Of a DNA stretch of 64,000 nucleotides, positions 21,476 through 32,200 are shown piece after piece. Source of the DNA: Larix kaempferi (lineage: Eukaryota; Streptophyta; Pinopsida; Pinales; Pinaceae). A model generated the notes under the pieces. That model was not told the DNA's origin. It saw only the letters and a list, made by a program, of their open reading frames with translations, and made no database searches. Made by a program: the position numbers and the translations under genes. Where the stretch lies: assembly GCA_027924585.1 (NCBI GenBank), contig BSBM01001662.1, positions 1,426,001-1,490,000 on the forward strand, given 5' to 3'. Each line of letters begins with the position of its first letter. Within the stretch, counting starts at the first letter, position 1.

Positions 21476-23928
21476 TGTTGTAGCCACAACAGATCCCATG
21501 CTTAGCTAAGCACGGGAGCCCCCAATTTTAATAAACACAAAGGTGTTTGGGCGAGTCATCTTTAAAATTTTAGATTTTGATTTTACCTCTAAAATTCTTC
21601 ACCCATGCTTTTGGTTTGTTTGTTTGCAAGGGTTTGATTATTTCTTCCAAAGTGTTTCGGTCTGAAAAGAGCCAAAATTTTGAGTATTTTGTTGACTATT
21701 ATCATCACCCCGAAACCCGACATTTGGAGAACCCGAAACCCGCAACCCGATAGGTGCGGGTTGTGGGACTGTTGCTTTTAAGTTTTGGTTTTGCTGATTC
21801 CGAAACCCGCAACCCGACGGCTACGGGTTGCGGAATCATTCTTTACTAGGATTGAGAAATAATTGCCCCGAAACCCGAACCCCGCAATGGTGGCATTCGG
21901 CTTTCGGGATTGTGGTTTTCGTTTATTTGGTGTGTCTCCCCAAAACCCGTAACCCGTAATTTCGGGATGCGGCTTTTGGGATGGTTATTTTTTGTCACAG
22001 TTTAATGTTTCCGAAGCCCACCACCCGCACAGTCGGTTTTCGAATTTCGGAAATCCTTTTTTTACTTCCGTTTTGTGTACCCGCAAATCCGTGCTTTAGG
22101 CAATTCAAAATCATGCGAGTAGTAATTGAACTCGTACTTCGCACAAGCTTTGATCTGACTGGCACATACTTTGGCTCTTTTCATTACAATTGAAGTGATT
22201 ACAATGAATTGACTGGATAAGTTTAATCATTGCAGATTGCCCCTGCCCGATTATCATCGACCTGTTTGTTGGCCTTTAAATAGCAATTAACATGAAATCT
22301 CCAGTTCATCCCTTGCCTTCTGGAATACGTAAGACTCTGTGCGGTATTTTTTGCGTCCTACTATCCAAGACTCATCTAGAATGAGTAATATTCATGCAGA
22401 TGGTGGATTTTCTAATATTCAGGTTGAAAATGAAGAACTCTACCCTTTGTTATATCAAGAAATATTGTCACCACCGTTTGATGCAGGTGTTCTTGATTTT
22501 AGCAGCGGTAGCAATGAAGAAGACTTCGAAACTTTGTCTGCCTACATTCGCAACCCCAAAAAGCAAAGGAAGGAAATTCTAGAGGGATCAACTGATCTCA
22601 ATACTGATGTTATACAGGACTTTATAACCAATGAAGAACCTGACATGCCAGGTACCGTTTCTGAAGTAAATCCTCTAATGGATTTCTCTGTTTTTGACAA
22701 TGGGTTCCCCTACCCTGAATTTCCTACAGCGGATGCTCTGCAAGCCACACCACCTGTCGATGATAGTGAACAATCTGTGATTGAATTTTTATGGTGCCAC
22801 GAGACCTTATCTTATTAAAGAACAAGTCTTTATAGTGAACAATCTGTGATTGAATTTTTATGGTGCCACGAGACCTTATCTAATTAAAAAACAAGTCTTT
22901 CTTTTGTGAAAGGTGGCGGAAAATCTTTTAAGCTTAAAAATAGCAATATTTCTTGGATCGATGGTTAGACCCGATTTTGTAATCCCTCTTTTGTAGAATT
23001 TCTCCTTTTGGAACTCTTATGTAAATTTGGTATATAAGGAGGAATGTTTCCCTTAGTAAAGGGTTGGGAATTTTGGAATTGCAATTCAGCGGGAGTTTGG
23101 ACTAAAGATACTCTGTTTATCAAAGTCATTGTATCAGAGTCATTGTAATTTTTGTACAAGACTTCTCTATTCAAGAAAGTTATCTTTTAATTCACCTCCT
23201 ATTGTTCTTCAAATTTCTTTGGGAATTGTTGAGTTAATGTTTCAAATTTGTCATCGGTTATGTGTTTAATCATTTGCAGGACATTCATTAATGTATAAGA
23301 TCTCTCATATTGATTTCTCTGTATGTCTGGATTATGCTCAAAGTTGTTCTATTAAATTTCTTTAATTGAACGCTTTCACTTTTATATTTCTGCAAATGAT
23401 TCGATGCAAATGAATATGCATAATCAAAGATTAATTTTTCAATTAACACAATGATTACAGATCAGATATTTGAATAGGGTCAAGCATTGTGAAGAATTGT
23501 CACTTAATTTTCATTAAATGATGAAACTTTAAATTAACAAGTGGAACCCGAAGACATTTATGTTCAAGGAACTTACTACTTGTGCATCACACTTCAGTTC
23601 TGATCTGCACGACATCAACTTCTCCTTTTAGGTTAGATTTGACTTAGAATAGGTTCTTTCCTTAGTTAGGTTAAGTTAGATCTTGGTAACTAGTTTTCAC
23701 TTAGTTTTTTTTTATAGGGAAACTGATCTTTTAAGATCAAAACTTTTACTCATAGAGTGCCAGCGGAGGCCAAATAGTCGTGGGTGATTACCACACCAAA
23801 CAGCTCGAGGATAGAATTGCTCTTGCGCAGGGTCTTTCGAAGCCTTTGGCTGGGTTTTCATCCCCTGTTGTGTGCCTTGGACCCATTCCAGCACTTTACA
23901 CTTACCCTGTACCCCCGAGGCATCAACA
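21476..23928 (+). repeat. 3' LTR of the gypsy element
   Basis: It starts and ends like the 5' LTR and is followed directly by the CCCCC target duplication. It is 143 bp longer, mostly from a segment at about 21797-21868 absent from the 5' LTR (bounded by the microhomology GAAACCCG, so probably deleted there) and from a 69 bp tandem duplication at 22764-22901. Its copy of the U3 ORF is open. Confidence 0.93.
22381..22818 (+). CDS. U3 open reading frame, 3' LTR copy (intact, unknown function)
   Basis: An intact 145-residue frame from the ATG at 22381 to the TAA at 22816-22818. An in-frame ATG 42 bases upstream (22339) would lengthen it; I prefer 22381 because the region upstream of it reads like a leader. 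The protein is acidic ('EEDFETL', 'NEEPDMPG', 'PVDDSEQSV') and could be an activation-type or adaptor peptide, but that is only composition. Its last ~18 codons are repeated just downstream (22833-22901) by a tandem duplication. Many plant LTRs contain chance ORFs, so function is unproven. Confidence 0.45.
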   Translation: MSNIHADGGFSNIQVENEELYPLLYQEILSPPFDAGVLDFSSGSNEEDFETLSAYIRNPKKQRKEILEGSTDLNTDVIQDFITNEEPDMPGTVSEVNPLMDFSVFDNGFPYPEFPTADALQATPPVDDSEQSVIEFLWCHETLSY

Positions 23929-23933
23929 CCCCC

Positions 23934-24946
23934 ATGATAAAGATATGGTTAATCATCTCATTAAAATCCATAAGAATATTTAAATATATAAATTATATTT
24001 AGTAGCCATACATATATATTTACCAAAACCAATAAGAAATGAAGTAGGATGAGTATGTGTATCATGTCTAGGCATATGCGTCATGGTGGGTATATATGAT
24101 TAATTCTATTAAGTAAAGGCATGTCGTGTGCATTATAAGAATAGGCCAAGGAATGATTGACGATGTAGAAGGCGTGTCCTATTGTCTAGTTGTACTATAA
24201 ACTTGTGTAGAGATGGTAGGCCGAAATTTATGGGCTTCATGAGTTCATTGCCCTACTGAAAAAATAAATAATAAATGAGTTAGTACTATAAGGAGAAATG
24301 TAATCTATGTGTTGAAATTTAAACTGTAAGTAATTTATGTATAATGTGAGACTCATTTGTAAGAGGTCTACTTCTCCAAGAATTGATTGATAATGGGTAC
24401 CTAGTTGATAGTCATGGCATTATTTGAATTACTATGGTAAAATGTAAAGTATTCCATCGATATTGGGGTCTCATTAAATCTTAGAATTTAAAAGCAAGTA
24501 ATATAGGAGAGAACAAGATACAATGAGCTAGAAGTTGATAAAGTATCATAACAAAACCTTTAAACAAAAATAAATGTTATATGGGAGGTGAGATTCCCTT
24601 TTGAATCACAATAAGAAAAAGGATATAATATTTTGCAAGTATGTTAACCATTGCAGATAACACCCAATCAAGGCGTAATGAACCTTGATGGGTGTTACAA
24701 TTTGAGATTCTCAAAGAGGACATAACAATTGCTAGTATATTATATAGAATCCGATATAAAAGCACATCGCGTGCAATGAAATAAGTAAAACTTAGATAGC
24801 ATCTGCATATGGATCATGTAAGGTCTAGTGGGATAGATATAGCCCAGGATCTACTACCTGAGAAGACACATAGACCATGCGTCGAGATTTTCCCTCGCAT
24901 TTTTTACTGTAACTTCGAGACGAAGTTTCCCAAAGGGTGGGTGTAT
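23934..24946. other. intergenic repeat DNA, with a possible LTR end
   Basis: No gene. At 24659-24699 an inverted repeat (AACACCCAATCAAGG ... CCTTGATGGGTGTT) is followed by ACA. The form ...GGGTGTTACA resembles the 3' end of gypsy LTRs that begin TGTAACACCC. About 24800-24946 gives a frame ('EKTHRPCVEIFPRIF', 'FETKFPKGW') that resembles the end of a gypsy pol next to its 3' LTR. Confidence 0.4.
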
Positions 24947-27453
24947 GTAACACTCCATATTTTGATTGAACATCTATACCACATTATGACATTGTATTTA
25001 TTTGCTTATTACCTGTTGAACTCGGCTTGACCAAGTAAACTATGGGTGTGCAGCATTATAAACCTAATTATATGTGATTATTATGTTTTATGTTTATCAT
25101 TCTGCTTATTAATGATTATAGTTATGTGATTTAGTTTTCTTTTAATATGCAAAAATAAAAGATACGATGAAGTACATGAATACCATTGTATGCTTTAGTC
25201 GAATGAATGGATGAATGTCATGCATGGATGAATGAATGGATGAATGTCAGGTTATAGGGGCTAAGTGATAGCCAGATAATTGTGATGAGAGTTAGTGCAG
25301 GTTTATACAGGAAACCAAGTTGCCCAAACTGGGCATTAGATGACACGACTCTGATAACCACAATAGCAGCACAATGTGATTATGATAGGGTGTTGAGTCT
25401 TGTTGGGAGGGGTGGAGGTATTTCCCACTGTGTATCCTCACATACCCGGTGTCGTGGGAGGGTTGTGTTGAGTCACTCCCCAAGTGGTGAGATAATGACT
25501 ATCGGTTGTGTGTTGGGGAAGTTAGGTCGATTTACTCGACACTTCCACTTGCGGGTTATATCTGGGGTTAGGTCGATATAGTTGGTGCTTCAAAATATTC
25601 CAGCAGAGGAATGGATACGAATGTAAGTTGGAAGTAGGTTAGAAAGAGAGGATGTTTAGATTAGCATTGTTCGGGGTTGGGGGTTCGAGACACCAACTAG
25701 TTGTAGTGGGTATCTCCCTCTCGTGAATCATTGTTTGATTAATTAATATAAAGCTAAGTATAATGTTGATGTGACCTGACATAATTAATTGTTAAATGTT
25801 GATGGTACCAAGATGGTTATCTTGGATGTGTGGTGGTCTTGTCCGGTATGTGTAGTTGTGGTGTCTTGTGCATGTGGTTGTCTTGTCTTGCACGAGTGGT
25901 TGTTATTGAACTGTCAGTTAGGGGTTATGCATTAGCAGAGATGATGATTGCATATAGTACATGCACGGTCTATATGTACGCTGACCATGCACGCACACCT
26001 TGCACATGTATGCCACTACTAGTATCATGGATATCCAAATATGTGTAGGTGTTTGAAATATTATAATGTATGGTTATGAATGGTTGCGATAGTTTTAATA
26101 TGTAATATTAATTGGAATATTAAAATATGTTAATTGTTGGTCATAAGGTGTACTAATTAATATTACCAATTTTAATTAATTAATATTTCATCATGACTAG
26201 ATGTACTCCTTATTGTTTACCAAGTTAATTAATTGATATTGCAGCCTGTTAGGTGTAGTCACCATTACTTGTGTGGTGAATAGTACAAATGCGTGGTGTG
26301 CATGATAGTTAGGTAAAGAATAATTACACGAAAGATATTTTATAATATTTTATGATATTTGTCTTCTCGAGTCTGTGTAATGTCATTAGTTTGGGAAAAG
26401 ATGGAAAGGCCAGAGGAGTTAAGGAAGTAGATGGATAAGAGTGTATTGTCATTAGTTTTGGAAAAGATGGAAAGGATAGAGGAGGTAAGGAAGTAAATGG
26501 ATAAGGGTAGAGTGTAATGTCATTAGTTTTGGAAAAGATGGAAAGGCCAGAGGAGGTAAGGAAGTAAATGGATAAGAGTAAGAGTGTAATGTCATTAGTT
26601 TAAGGAAGTAAATGGATAAGAGTGTAATGTCATTAGTTTGGGAAAAGATGGAAAGGTCAAAGGAGGTAAGGAAGTAAATGGATAAGATTAAGAGTGTAAT
26701 GTCATTAGTTTGGGACAAGATGGAAAGGCCAGAGGAGTTAAGGAAGTAAATGGATGAGATTTACGTGGGATGGGACCATCAAGGAGACGGTGGAAGAAGG
26801 ATATGGGGAAGATGGGGAAGAGTTTCTTCTTGTAGGAGATTGAGATTACAAAGATTTGGGAAACTGGTTATTTTCATATGTGATTTGAGGACTAATGGTT
26901 GGAAAGGAAGGATTTGGACTTATTGGAAGTTGAAAGAATCATTCATATTTGGGTTATCATAGCTATGAGCACGGAGGGCTAGGAAACCCATAGGTTCCCT
27001 AGAGCTAGCAGCTTGCTAGCCAACAAGCTAGCTGGCTAGGAGGAGGATAATTCCAGGCAACCTTGTTGCACCCTAGTTGGACTGGACAGGACAAGGGACT
27101 AGACAAGGGATTGCTTGCTACTCCAACTTCAACTACAGGGAACTTCAACTACAGGGAAGGGGTATTTTACTTCTTCACACCTAGTCATTTTATTAAAATG
27201 TGTTATTGATGTAAAAAGGTAAGAATTTACGATTTACTGTAGATAAACGAAATTGCAAATTTTGTTTATTATGTTTTCTATGAATATACAAAGAAGTAAA
27301 CTGCTCACATGGAATTGCAAGTAGAAGATAGATGTAAATACACAGTAACAAATTTACAGAAATTGTATTAGAACATCGAGCTCAAACTTTGATTTTATTT
27401 ACACTTGCCTTATTCTAAATAGCACTAGCACCCTTCACTTGGAAGGGTGTTAC
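24947..27453 (+). mobile_element. LTR of a gypsy-like element, 3' fragment
   Basis: The purine-rich 'cccaaagggtgggtgta' precedes TGTAACACTCC at 24947. The matching end GGGTGTTACA occurs at about 27445-27454 and again in a duplicated copy about 107 bp later. TGTAACACYC...GGGTGTTACA is a familiar plant gypsy LTR format, so I read this as a ~2.5 kb LTR with a stub of internal sequence on its left. No second LTR or target duplication was found; the end could equally be near 27560. Confidence 0.45.
26376..26758. repeat. minisatellite, six ~63-73 bp units
   Basis: Units start near 26376, 26442, 26513, 26586, 26626 and 26696, with consensus opening 'tgtaatgtcattagtttggg' and ending 'aaggaagtaaatggataaga'. 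The fourth unit is shortened to ~40 bp. The frames it generates on the minus strand are products of the repeat, not a gene. Confidence 0.85.
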
Positions 27454-27566
27454 AATTTATTTACAGAAATTGTATTAGAACATCGAGCTCAAACTTTGAT
27501 TTTATTTACACTTGCCTTTTTCTAAATAGGACTAGCACCCTTCACTTGGAAGGGTGTTACAATCTT
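27353..27566. repeat. 107 bp tandem duplication containing the LTR end
   Basis: Copies at 27353-27459 and 27460-27566 differ at only a few bases. Each ends with the hairpin ACCCTTC-ACTTG-GAAGGGT followed by GTTACAAT. The duplication makes the exact LTR border ambiguous. Confidence 0.85.
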
Positions 27567-28668
27567 ACTGTTAGCCATTCTCTTGCGGGAAACGAATTTG
27601 GCTCTTGTTTAAGAATATACACAGTTTTCGTAAATGTTTAAATTGAAGAATAAAGGTGCTCGAGACACTTAAGATTTTTCCTATTTGATTCCTCTTTTAC
27701 ATGCTGATGGATGTTTTCTGCTTTCTCGGAAATTCAGTAAGCAGCTTGTATTATGAATTTCGGTTACTGTCTAATGGTTTGGGTATCCATACAAGCAATG
27801 TTACTCATACGGGATTGAAGGGAGATTCTCAGACTCCCCAGAAATAAAACAGAAGGATAGACCAAGGCAACAGTTTATCTTGCTAGAAATGACTTAAGGC
27901 AATTTGACTACTTCTGGACTGTAGTTCTACTTATTTGCAGTGATTTTGGAAACAACACCAGGTGCAATGATTCTGAAAACAACAGCCATAAGAATTAAAC
28001 ATTTCTACTTTTACATGCAAGTAAGATTTCTACGTTAGATGCATTCTATTGGAAATCATAAAGCAATTCCCTGTAGATTCCAATGGACATGCTACTATAT
28101 ATTCAAAATAAAATTTAACAAAAATATATATAATACATAATATTTAAATAATGAGCAAAAATAAATATCAAACGTCATTACTAGTTTTAGAAAGAACATC
28201 GTCATAAAAAAATTTACTAGATACGTAGGGGTGCTCGGCAAATTTATTATTCTCCGTGCTCTGTGTGCACATGTCAGCAATGCATAACGTTTAGCATAAA
28301 CACCAATCATAGACAGCATGAAACAAGTCGTGCAAAGAGCAAAATATAACTTGATAAAAGCTGCAAAATACAATGAGAAATAGAATCTGTATTGTATTGT
28401 AGACAAATGTCTTACAAAAACCCAAACATTGGAAAATAATACAAATTCTTATCAGATATAGTACATATAGTTGATTTGAATATGGTCATGATACCCTTGA
28501 AAATTAAAATCTCGTGAAATATCGATTTAAATTTACACAGCGCGATATAATGTATTTCCCGGGCAATCCTCGCCTTGTATATGTAATACAATTAAAAACA
28601 TACCGATTAAACTTTAAATTTCAACTTGACTCCTACAATTGCCGAACAAAAACCAGGGGAGGATTCAA
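27567..28668 (-). other. 3' flank and probable 3' UTR of the SKIP31-like gene
   Basis: No other gene is seen. On the minus strand the region directly follows the SKIP31 stop codon. An AATAAA (plus-strand TTTATT at 28243-28248), 421 bases past the stop, is a candidate poly(A) signal; other AT-rich candidates exist further on. Confidence 0.45.
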
Positions 28669-28739
28669 TCAGCAAATAGCCAATGCTGCTTCAAGTTCCT
28701 TCTCATCATCACAGTAATATCCCAGCAAATACGCACGTG
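28669..28739 (-). CDS. SKIP31: F-box protein SKIP31-like, last exon
   Basis: The 71-base exon begins after 'tatacag' (AG acceptor) with two bases that complete a codon opened by the exon at 56000-56069 (G + CA = Ala). It then codes 'RAYLLGYYCDDEKELEAAL', three more residues and TGA (28669-28671). This is the conserved C-terminus of plant SKIP31 proteins, directly continuing '...EPSLGSGRF' of the previous exon. Strand, phase, splice sites and family order all agree. The alternative, a detached duplicate exon, is less likely because no other copy is seen between 54 and 56 kb. Confidence 0.88.
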
Positions 28740-30049
28740 CTGTATAATCAAATAAAGATATACAAATATATTGAAAACGATAAGTACATGAACCAGCAAC
28801 AACAATATTAAGCATAATACTCATTCACTTAAAGATCCAATGGTTAGGCCATTGCTCCTTTCACCACAAATCACAATTTGTTAAAAATAAAATCATAATA
28901 CCAAAGCATGATTTTAAACTCAGCTAACCTAAGACAGACGATGATAAAATGTATGAAAACTTGGAATAGATTACTGTTACAAATGAAAAAAACAGTGACC
29001 ACAAAAAATGTCAAATAAGTTAATTTAAATTTAATGGCTTCTAGTCATTGCAACCAATGAGCAATTAGCTAATCTATTTAGTAAATATCTGTGTGCGAAG
29101 TAGAGGGCAACAGAAAGGAAAGAAACCTGAAATTTCTCCACAGACAAATGGGTAGTGGATGCAAGGAAAAAGGATCTACTTACTACTGAAGGAGCAGAAT
29201 TTCTAAATATTTGAATTTTGTCCTCTTGGAAAATCTCCTTATGTATAGATTTCGAACTATTTCAATTTTTGTCCCAGTTTTTATCACGATAGGCTTTTAG
29301 AGATTATAGCCAAACTACCAGTCAAAACTATTTCGTTAAACATATGCAATGAAATTTTTTCATTGATCAATCTATTTCGTCTCACTCTAAAATTTAAATA
29401 TATAAAATGTATTTCTCTGATGGCATATAAAATGTAATGTCTCCATTCAAATAATTGCATAGCAGGACAATACCATCAATCCTACCAGTTCCCTAGATTG
29501 AATGGGTACATTTGGAATTGTAATAAGGGAGCACATGAATAATGTTTATACATTATAATAGTTCAAATATTTAATAAAGAGGTTGAATAAATAAATTCAA
29601 GAGAAATTCTAGGTGGCAAATGGTTTTGAAGACATATGAAAGATGTGGGACCCACTCTAGCTTGATTTCTCACTGCCACATGGCATATCTCTCTTGCCAT
29701 TTTGAATCCATAAGAAGGCCAGCATTATTGGGTGAGTTGGTAAGTTCATACACATGGCATTGAGCATCTTAGATCGAATTGGGATGGAATGGTAACCTCC
29801 ATGGAAGAGGAAGAGTCAAATTGGAAGCTTGTGGACACTTGGGCTAGATTCCCTAGCCCCTATGACAACCATGATGGAGCATCTATGACATCTATGACAA
29901 ATTTCAGATCTTACCTTTGACATCTGACCATTATGACATATCAACCCCAAAAATAGGCTCCAAGAGAGCGCTCATGGGAGTTGGAGAAGCCAAAGAGACT
30001 CCTACTCGAATTGGTGGAAGGTGGAAGGCTAGGAAAGGTAGGAGGGCAT
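28740..30049. other. intron DNA, unclassified
   Basis: AT-rich, with no domain or terminal structure recognised. The texture changes near 29,560 to a more GC-rich sequence ('gtgggacccactctagc') that may mark the start of the LTR-like repeat family to its right. Confidence 0.4.
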
Positions 30050-30300
30050 TTACCCTAGACAACACAGGGTAGCTTGGATGCTTGCATGGAGGCATAGAGT
30101 TGACTTGAGGATGGCTGGTTTGAGAAAATGTTCATGCAAAGGGTGTGGACCAAGTGGAACATATGGAATAGGAGGAGCGTTGGACACACCTTGTGGAGCA
30201 CCCTTGCATTCAAGCCTTGATTTTGTGCGACAACACCTTTGAGCTTGACATGTACACTTCGAGTGTAGAGCTTCACATGTGTGTTATTGTGTTTTAGAAT
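30050..30300. repeat. diverged third copy of the 786 bp repeat core
   Basis: The segment with 'gcttggatgcttgcatggag', 'ggaggagcgttgga' and 'gtgtagagcttcacatgtgt' matches the cores at about 30770-31045 and 31560-31830 with many differences, so it is an older copy of the same unit. Confidence 0.6.
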
Positions 30301-30617
30301 TGTATTGCTGAAATACTTTCGCCCAATGAATGGAGAAGGCAATGACATGTGAGATGGAGTTGCGAACAGAGGATTTCAGAAAGTGCGAGGACCAACAAGT
30401 TCCAACCACTAGAGTGATCCATCGCTAAGAAAGGCACAAGGACCTGTGAGAGGTTGGACTGTTTTTTATGCCTATGAAGACAGATTTTGTTAGCTTTCGA
30501 GGTTACTTTGAAAGTGTTTACATTGTGTTTGGAGGTGCCTCATGATATTTGGGGTACATGGTGTATGATCAACCCCTGGATGGTTCATGATGGATTTGCA
30601 CATTGGAGATGGCTTAC

Positions 30618-32200
30618 TCAATGATTGCTCGACCTCCATTAACCTCCATTGGGTGCCTACATGACATTCTTCCTTCGGGTGTTGGAGATCTTCAGACAGC
30701 TTGGTGACATTCTAGTATTCTACATATTGGCCATTACAGAAGGCATTGCATTGGAGGAGTGTTTGGCATTCACAAGGGAGGCATTGAGCCCTAGGGAGCT
30801 TGGGGTGGCTTGAATGCTTGCATGGAGGCATGGAATTGATTTGGGGATGACTGGGTTGTGACAGTGCTCATGCAAGGGGAGTGAACCCAATGGAGTACAT
30901 TGCATAGGAGGAGCGTTGGAGTCCATGGAGGTTTGGAGGAGCATTGGACACATCTCATGGAGCAACCTTGCTTGTGTACGAAAGTACCTTACATCTTGAT
31001 ATGTGTACCTTTGGAGTGTAGTGCTTCACATGTGTGAGCCTACTTGTGGTTGGTAGGTTGCTTGTAAGGGTTTAGGCCCCCATATGTACCATTAACTTCC
31101 CTTACCTCTCATATATATAAAGGAAGGAGAGAGTCATTTAATCATGATCATTGTACTCTTTTCTTTGTACTTGCCTTCTTGGAGGAAGGTGCTAGGGTTC
31201 ATGAGGAGGTTATAGGAGAAGTTGTGAAGTCCAGAGAGGACATCTTTCTTGGGAGCTTGCTCTTGTGAGATGTTTGGGTTTGTTCTTGTGAGGTAAACTT
31301 TGGAGATGAAGATCTCATCATTTGTTTTGATCATCTTGTAAGAGTTGTGAGGAGAAGAACATACTTATCTTTCTCATGCAAACATTCTTTTTCATCTTTG
31401 TATTCAATGATTGCTCGACCTCCATTAACCTCCATTGGGTGCCTGCATGACATTCTTCCTTAGGGTGTTGGGATCTTCAGACAGCTTGGTGACATTCTAG
31501 TATTCTACATATTGGCCATTAGAGAAGGCATTGCATTGGAGGAGTGTTTGGCATTCACAAGGGGGTCATTGAGCCCTAGGCAACATGGGGTGGCTTGGAT
31601 GCTTGCATGGAGGCATGGAATTGATTTGGGGATGATTGGGTTGTGACAGTGCTCATGCAAGGGGAGTGAACCCAATGGAGTACATTGCATAGGAGGAGCG
31701 TTGGAGTCCATGGAGGCTTGGAGGAGGAGCATTGGACACATCTCATGGAGCAACCTTGCTTGTGTACAAAAGTACCTTACATCTTGATATGTGTACCTTT
31801 GGAGTGTAGTGCTTCACATGTGTGAGCCTACTTGTGGTTGGTAGGCTGCTTGTAAGGGTTTAGGCCCACATATGTACTATTAACTTCCCTTACGTCTCAT
31901 ATATATAAAGGAAGAAGAGAGTCATTTAATCATGATCATTGTACTCTTTTCTTTGTACTTGCCTTCCTGGAGGAAGGTGCTAGGGTTCATGAGGATGTTA
32001 TAGGAGAAGTTGTGAAGTCCGGAGAGGACATCTTTCTTGGGAGCTTGCTCTTGTGAGATGTTTGGGTTTGTTCTTGACACTTGTGAGGTAAACTTTGGAG
32101 ATGAAGATCTCATCATTTGTCTTGATCATCTTGTGTTAGAGTTGTGAGGAGAAGAACATACTTATCTTTCTCACGCAAACATTCTTTTTCATCTTTGTAC
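30618..32200. repeat. 786 bp tandem duplication with TATA-like box (LTR-like)
   Basis: Copy 1 spans 30618-31403 and copy 2 31404-~32200, both opening 'tcaatgattgctcgacctcc' and closing 'cattctttttcatctttgta'. Each carries 'ctcatatatataaagg' (near 31110 and 31899), a good TATA box followed about 30 bases on by 'tcatttaatcatgatc'. Sequence after copy 2 continues as a possible U5 ('gctagggtttcatcc', to about 32368). It resembles the promoter-R-U5 part of a non-coding LTR element. Exact ends and family are unknown. Confidence 0.65.

Larger units (their letters stand above)
11711..23928 (+). mobile_element. Ty3/gypsy LTR retrotransposon (Tat-like, dual RNase H), complete but inactive
   Basis: Two direct long terminal repeats (11711-14020 and 21476-23928), each starting TGTTG and ending ATCAACA, flank a 7455 bp internal region. 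The 5 bp CCCCC lies immediately left (11706-11710) and right (23929-23933), a perfect target-site duplication. The internal region reads gag, aspartic protease, RNase H, reverse transcriptase, a second RNase H and integrase. Gag to the first RNase H are in one frame, and RT to integrase in another, reached by one frameshift near 17000. At least eight in-frame stops inactivate it. Two RNase H domains and the long LTRs point to the plant Tat/Ogre group, but the domain order is not the one I know for Tat (see findings). A different non-chromodomain gypsy lineage is the alternative. Confidence 0.93.

Noticed and set aside
24659-24699. Bacterial-type terminator hairpin
   Set aside because: The context is a plant genome and there is no gene upstream; the hairpin is better explained as an LTR end.
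26452-26718. Minus-strand repetitive ORF
   Set aside because: It is a translation of the minisatellite units; the repeat explains the periodic peptide.
26975-27040. GCTAGC-rich palindromic stretch
   Set aside because: Short overlapping inverted copies of AGCTAGC without flanking duplication or ends; simple sequence rather than an element.
30720-30965. Conserved minus-strand ORF recurring at 31505-31753
   Set aside because: Similarity comes from the 786 bp tandem DNA duplication, and the older copy at 30.05 kb does not keep the frame. A protein is not supported.
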